Assembly: GCA_002633005.1 (NCBI GenBank)
Contig: NMRA01000210.1
Coordinates: 580,178 to 644,177, forward strand
DNA: 64,000 nucleotides
Reading direction: 5' to 3'
Source: Phoronis australis
Taxonomy: Eukaryota; Phoronida; Phoronidae
Part shown: positions 60,401 to 64,000 of the stretch, in pieces
Numbering within the stretch: the stretch's first letter is position 1
Layout of the letters: each line of letters opens with the position of its first letter
Made by a program: the position numbers and the translations under genes
The notes under the pieces: generated by a model
The model's input: the letters and a program-made list of their open reading frames with translations, nothing else
Databases searched by the model: none
What the model was told of the DNA's origin: nothing

Positions 60401-63400
60401 GACGGACCGAAGCTTGAAGGCAATGTAGTGGGTAGAACGGAAGTTATTGAAAAAGTTGATGAATTTAGACTGAAGCAAAAGTTATTTCGACAATCCATCT
60501 GTGCTGATTTATTTGCCGGTGGGCCATTAACAAACTTTGTGTCAAAAGGAGATGTAAAACCAATACTAGGCAATTACCTAAGTTTTAGTCAAGATCTCAT
60601 TTCGTACATAGCAACGAGTTACTGGATAACTGACGATGGAGTATGTTCTCAGATTCTTTTAAGAAGAGGCTTGCGAATCGTTGGCAAATACTTATCAAAT
60701 GAAACCCACAAAATGCACATTGCGATGCCACAGAGAACAAGTACCTTGCTCACATCTATTTTAAAGACTGTCACGCCATCTGACGAAGAAACGTTGCTAC
60801 TGAAGTTGGCCCAAGACATGGTTTGCCAGGTAAGCACATGGAGTCAATGTAGTAATTCTTTGAAATGCCGGTACTGTGACCACTCAAAGCTAAATCGTGC
60901 TGTATAAATCCACCTTCTGTGAAATAATATTCTTTTGATTTAGGTCACTTTATTGTTCCCAACTGACTGTTCTCATCTCGTTTCTTTCCCAGTGTACCGG
61001 TACGTATAGCTGCTGGCTAGGGAAGGTGAGGGTAGGGTTTCCTAGAGGCAATAATCTCTTTAAGGGAGCTAGTGTGATCACGTGATTACCATGTAATACA
61101 TGGCGATATTTCGCGAAGTCTTGAGTGTACTTGCATTTTCTCAAGATTCTCGCCTTTACGAAACGCACGCCTGATTGCCAGTACGTAACCCACCGGGTCA
61201 AGGCAACGTATTGAGCAGTTAAACAAACTATCAGGTCTTCACAAGCCAGAAGTTTCTTCTAATCTGAGCAAGGACGCCATTATTAAAATAAATGGACTAA
61301 ACTAAAGGTTAAATTTTTGTAGATGAGCTTATGAAATCTTTAAAAAGCTTAACGACAGTTGGGTGGTGCTTAGACCTCGTCTAGCTACAAACGTCGAGAT
61401 CTAATTCAAACTCGTTACTGTGCCTAGCCTTAACAAATGCAATTGTTGGTACTTTAGCCACGGTCAACCAACTGACTGGCATAGAGTAGTTGCAAACTTA
61501 CCCTCTGACACAGCACCATCTACACTGAAAATGGCCCCGGGGAAACATGATGAACTCCGACAAACGGAATTCTGTGTTTGGGCATCAGTATGCATGCCTT
61601 AATTGATCGGATGTTTACAGATCAGTCGCCACCACTTGCACACGCCTTTATGCACTGTACTTGTTTGGGCTTAAGCCACTGGATCGGGGTTCCTTGATTT
61701 TGTTTACTTAAATTGCAACTATTCAAGACAAAGGTCGTTGTCGTTGCAAAAGTAAAATGAAAGGGGTTTTCCAGATTTCAACCAATGGGAATGGCTGAAT
61801 GTTATGGCGTCGGTTTCATTACTTTAAAGTCCTTCTTGCAAACTGCCCATGTGGTTCCAGTATCCGAAAATACTTACTACAAAGATTCTTATTTTCGACA
61901 CCCTTTCTTTATATTCTTTTAGCCTTTCTTGCCAAGAGCGATTTTTTAACAGTATTTGACCCTTCTCTCTGAGCGTATGATTACCGGTTGTCATCGGTTA
62001 TTTCCGTACCCGCATTTCCGGCTCATCAGTTCAGGAACTTGTCCTGAACGCCGCCATTTTTTCCTTGTAACTGAATGTGCTATGGCTTGCTCGAAAAGTC
62101 TTCATTATTTTGTTTTATTAGTAATATATCGTGATTCGTTTGCATATGTAGTGTATTTATAGTTTGTAGTTAGTGGTCGTTGATTTTTTTCAAATGTTAC
62201 GCGTACTTAGTATGTTAAAATAGCATTGGTGTTTAGTTCCTTACGTAGGCGGGTCGAACCTAGGAACCAATATGGGTCGAACCAATTTTTTTTGGGTTTT
62301 ATTTTTTTCCTCGTTTTGAAAAAGTACTTTGCTATCATCGGAAAGGTAGTACATTCTACTCAGTAAAAATCGAAAAAGTATCAAAATCGGGGCAAGCACT
62401 GTAAAGTTATTGCAAGTTTTGTGGCGAAATTTGGGTCACTTTGTTTGGATCGCGTCGGCCATATTGGAGGACAGCGGGATGAGTTACGAGTTTAAAACTT
62501 TGTGTAAATTGTTTTCGCCAACAAATTACGGTGAAATTTAGTTAGACATATCTTTACTTACTATTCTGCACGATTTAGCAGTGTTCACCAAATTTCAGCC
62601 TCGCAGTTGTTACTCATTAAGTGATAAATGTGCTCACAATTCCCGTTGGACTTCGTCTCATTTCTGGCGGCACCTACAATGTCGACTTTTGCTGAACTGA
62701 AAGGCATGTTCAATCGGCTACTTTGTAATTTGTGAAGATTTAACGTTGATACATTTTGACAAACGTTGCTACAAAAAAGAAACTTTGTTCAATTTTCGTG
62801 TTTTTTGTGTTTGTGGCCAGCGACCAGTTAGGCCTAAGGGTAGTCTTGGCGCAAAGCTGTCTAGGCCTACTAACAAGCTGTATTTTGACTATAGTCTTCA
62901 CTGGTAGCTGGTGACTGAGGCTAACTAAGGTCTGCCGCGGCAGTGTGACACAGGACTAACCAGCCCGTAATTTCATGCAAGTGTCTGAAACTACCCTTGA
63001 ATATATGCAGCATTTATCATTTGACCATTTTTACTTCGACAAAACAGCTTGCAACCGCATGCATTTACCGTTCGCTAGTGTCTGGTCTCGATCCGCACCG
63101 GGTCCGATAGGCTGCGGTCCCGAGTCTGGCAAAATAGTTCACTGTCAAAATTTATTCGCCACATTTCTTCAGCAAATTCCATAAAATTGTCCGTAGTTTG
63201 ATTTTATCAAACTTAAGGCGCGCTGTCGATTTTTTTTATCCCCGTTTGCTGGCTGGTAACAGTACAGGCACTGCTCCAGCAGTCGCACTGACGGCGTTTT
63301 TTCGGCCTGGGTTCCTGAATGAATTGTACTTCCGGGTTCGCGGCAAGTTCAAAATGGCGGTGTTTCTTCGGGTGCGAATCGTGAGTGGCGCGTTCATTTA

Positions 63401-64000
63401 AACTGTTTTCGAGTACGGATCATGTATTAGTTATGGGATAGGTACTTCTTGGATCCTTATAACATCTTCTAACCATGTAATAAGGGTTAACAACGCGTGA
63501 GAAGGACTTTAACTAATGATAAGCCATATTAAACAACATTTCACAGTGCTACCTTTGTAGCGTAGTTACAAACTATGTTTTGAGAACTTTAAAGATCGAC
63601 TTCTTAACGTTTAGCTAATGCTTTACAGCCTCTTCGTAAAACGTGGAAGAACTATCTGTTGTTTGACAAACAAATGTTTCGCGTACTTGTGGTAAGCGAA
63701 CTTTGTACTTTGAATTAAATTTCTTTCAATAAATCTTATTTTAACCCACCTGTGCCCGAATTCTAGTTACTGACGTATAAAATAATAATCCCAGTCTTAT
63801 CTGTGGTTCCTGCTGTTTTCTGTTAGTCCATTTTGCAGTTTATGCAGTCTTATTTCTGTCTACGACTGTTTGCCTATCGTTCCACCACGGCCTTATCTAG
63901 TTTGATGACGACAGCTACTCACTGATAAGCCAATGTTAGTGTGAGCTGCTGTTGTTTTTTCAGATATTGAACTTAAAATGTTCCATTGGCTTTACGACTT
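42807..64000 (+). CDS. RGSL1: RGSL1/RGS22-like regulator of G-protein signalling, spliced, 3' end outside window
   Basis: RGS proteins bind G-alpha subunits and usually speed GTP hydrolysis; RGSL1 and RGS22 carry several divergent RGS domains and are testis-enriched in mammals (family knowledge). Exons: 42807-42846, 44271-44356, 46653-46730, 48183-48315, 49554-50063, 54456-54705, 55445-55688, 58419-58484, 60054-60829, 63629-63691, 63964 to the end. Phases agree except 54705 (phase 2) to 55445 (phase 0), so an exon is missing there. N-terminus: [18 protein letters not shown], then [18 protein letters not shown], both RGSL1-like. Exon 5 has a Ser-rich linker, then an RGS-like stretch ([20 protein letters not shown]). 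Exon 6 has [15 protein letters not shown]. Exon 9 has [15 protein letters not shown] and joins in phase to [16 protein letters not shown]22 is the alternative name. Exons 8 and 11 are the weakest. Confidence 0.72.
42981..43121 (+). repeat. MITE copy A (GTTCAGTA / TACTGAAC ends)
   Basis: Begins GTTCAGTAGACGCTAGGACC and ends GAGGTCCTAACGTTACTGAAC; the ends are inverted repeats. The interior includes TCACGTG and CTCGCGAAGTCTTGC. The same sequence lies in the opposite orientation at 53579-53705. It is in intron 1 of the RGSL1-like gene. Confidence 0.7.
43290..43740 (+). repeat. Degenerate (TATTC)n T-rich tract
   Basis: The words TATTC, TATTCTA and TCTAATCTA recur throughout about 450 bp with strong T/C bias on the plus strand. 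The short Tyr/Leu-rich ORF across it is a composition artefact. Confidence 0.55.
45480..45990 (+). repeat. Dispersed repeat, copy 2 (related to 19380-20240)
   Basis: Shares AGGGCACCTTT, the GAGTCTTAAATGCTT block, GTAGAAATC and GCGAACCATGG blocks in order with the first copy. The phrase near 54758 (GGTAGAAGCCTATTGCTATCG) may be a third fragment. Confidence 0.5.
46754..47262. mobile_element. TIR element, about 510 bp, in intron 3 of the RGSL1-like gene
   Basis: The left end GTTAAAGAGGCACGGAACGC and the reverse complement of the right end, GTTAAGGAGGCCTGGAATGC, match at 16 of 20 positions. The right 150 bp (CAGTGGCAGAGTACCACTTT ... CCAGGCCTCCTTAA) recur at 57840-58025. Neither short minus ORF inside shows a known domain. 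Confidence 0.6.
48660..48790 (+). repeat. Possible SINE-like fragment
   Basis: GAGTTTGATCCCCAGTG resembles a decayed polymerase III B box, with CACCAGATTCCTCACCCGC upstream. No second copy was found in the window, so this is weak. Confidence 0.2.
50120..50275 (+). repeat. Possible 5' LTR remnant
   Basis: Contains CAATAAACGCTAGC (a polyadenylation signal), then TTGTTTTATTTAACTTACTG. A near-identical phrase (TTGTTTTATTTCACTTACTG) follows the retroelement at about 53711. Direct repeats on both sides of a gag-protease-RT body are what LTRs would leave. Confidence 0.35.
50840..53578 (+). mobile_element. Inactive LTR-type retroelement: gag, protease, reverse transcriptase
   Basis: In order: a gag-like segment (about 51100-51560, with [10 protein letters not shown], and RTIEDT after a microsatellite), a protease-like segment (51800-52190), and a reverse transcriptase (about 52690-53570). 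The RT includes [22 protein letters not shown] at the catalytic box, and [18 protein letters not shown]. The protease active site, normally D-T-G, reads L-G-T here, and the RT box is changed to A-D-N. Frameshifts and stops occur throughout, including one just after VELQT at 52846. No RNase H or integrase was found; the body ends at a MITE. It lies in the intron between 50063 and 54456. It is probably Ty3-like, but the clade was not tested. Confidence 0.7.
51408..51466 (+). repeat. (CA)n / (CACG)n microsatellite inside the retroelement
   Basis: About 55 bp of ACACACACGCACGCACG type, ending in ACATACATATATA. It breaks the gag-like frame. Confidence 0.85.
53579..53705 (-). repeat. MITE copy B, inverted relative to copy A
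   Basis: The reverse complement reads CGTTCAGTAACGCTAGGACC ... and follows copy A closely, including CACGTGTT, CTCGCGAAGTCTTGC and TTTTTAGCGAGGTCC. It abuts the last readable reverse-transcriptase codons, so it either inserted there or marks a deletion edge. Confidence 0.7.
54930..55265 (-). mobile_element. LINE reverse-transcriptase fragment
   Basis: The minus frame shows [14 protein letters not shown] (the first catalytic Asp motif of a non-LTR RT), then [15 protein letters not shown] and a decayed VRHSKPT in place of the usual R-Q-G-D-P. A different lineage from the L1-like copy in CHCHD2. It lies exactly where an exon of the RGSL1-like gene appears to be missing. Confidence 0.7.
57030..57360 (+). 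repeat. Duplicated 170-bp unit
   Basis: GCGCTATC near 57087 and 57257 is followed each time, about 40 bp later, by a TTCTCGAG-T-TT-GAG stretch (57130 and 57300). This gives two diverged units of about 170 bp in the intron before exon 58419. Confidence 0.4.
57840..58025 (+). repeat. Partial copy of the GGCCTCTTTAA TIR element
   Basis: Shares GGGAGAAA..., CAGTGGCAGAGAACCACTTT and the right end CTCCAGGCCTCTTTAAGG with 46754-47262. The left end was not found. Confidence 0.55.
58757..58985 (-). repeat. tRNA-derived SINE (second family), minus copy
   Basis: On the minus strand: GGAGGAGGCAGTGCGGCC head, GTGTGGTAGATGCCGC (A-box side), B box GGTTCGAGTCCC, then a body ending GGTACAACGTGTACCCG. It is better preserved than the copy at 10401-10612. 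Confidence 0.75.
59466..59516. repeat. Short hairpin
   Basis: CCCAACTTGTT and AACAAGTTGGG form an 11-bp perfect stem in the intron before exon 60054. A second hairpin (TTTACCCGACAAAC / TTGCCGGGTAAA) lies at 59626-59660. Together they may mark a MITE. Confidence 0.4.
60830..63628. other. 2.8-kb intron of the RGSL1-like gene
   Basis: Flanking exons join in phase 0, so no exon is required here and none was recognised. A decayed relative of the MITE at 42981 may lie at about 61070-61165 (CACGTGATT, ATTTCGCGAAGTCTTG). A short inverted repeat GTTCAGGAACTTGTCCTGAAC is at about 62030-62050. The rest is AT-rich with no clear feature. Confidence 0.5.

Noticed and set aside
60038-60907. 289-aa open frame as a single-exon gene
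   Set aside because: Acceptor TTTTTTTAG at 60053 and donor CAG|GTAAGC at 60829, with phases fitting neighbours, show it is an internal exon of the RGSL1-like gene with intron read-through at both ends.
1-64000. CRISPR arrays, bacterial operons or phage insertions
   Set aside because: No spacer-repeat pattern or prokaryotic gene organisation; repeats present are SINEs, MITEs, LINEs and satellites of animal type.

Overview
This window is animal nuclear DNA. Genes are split into short GT-AG exons by 0.1-3 kb introns that are full of transposon remains. No bacterial features, CRISPR array, rRNA or intact tRNA gene was seen. The protein set (kinesin Kid, Chk2, a CHCHD2-type mitochondrial protein, an RGSL1/RGS22-type RGS protein) and the repeats suggest an invertebrate deuterostome. 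A cephalochordate such as amphioxus is my best guess and a hemichordate is possible. This is inferred from overall character, not from a database match.

Layout. (1) 1-2604: upstream region with a candidate CpG-rich promoter/first exon near 371-409 and two tRNA-derived SINEs. (2) 2605-18036, + strand: KIF22 (kinesin-10, chromokinesin Kid), 13 well-supported coding exons plus an uncertain last one; its introns hold a three-level nested transposon, a THAP-domain DNA transposon remnant, SINEs and fold-back elements. (3) 18037-21050: repeat-rich convergent intergenic region. (4) 21051-24789, - strand: CHCHD2/CHCHD10 homologue, four coding exons, with an L1/Tx1-like LINE remnant in intron 1. (5) 24790-24973: 184-bp head-to-head promoter. 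(6) 24974-36567, + strand: CHEK2 (Chk2), 12 coding exons, complete, 491 aa. (7) 36568-42806: intergenic, with a long-inverted-repeat element and an array of diverged 150-170-bp repeats. (8) 42807 to the window end, + strand: an RGSL1/RGS22-like gene, 11 exons found, incomplete at its 3' end, with a dead LTR-type retroelement, a LINE reverse-transcriptase fragment and several MITEs in its introns.

Three genes form a compact group: KIF22 and CHCHD2 converge, while CHCHD2 and CHEK2 diverge from a shared promoter. KIF22 acts in mitotic chromosome movement, Chk2 in the DNA-damage checkpoint, and CHCHD2 in mitochondrial respiration and stress response. Co-regulation of CHCHD2 and CHEK2 is plausible but inferred.

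Exon borders were placed by hand from splice consensus, reading phase and recalled family sequence. All CHEK2 and CHCHD2 phases agree from start to stop. In the RGSL1-like gene one junction is out of phase, so at least one exon is missing from my model. I found no clearly new biological system. The most unusual structures are a THAP transposon remnant with two convergent ORFs, an inverted-repeat family present at the 3' ends of two genes, and the possible origin of the KIF22 stop codon in a minisatellite.
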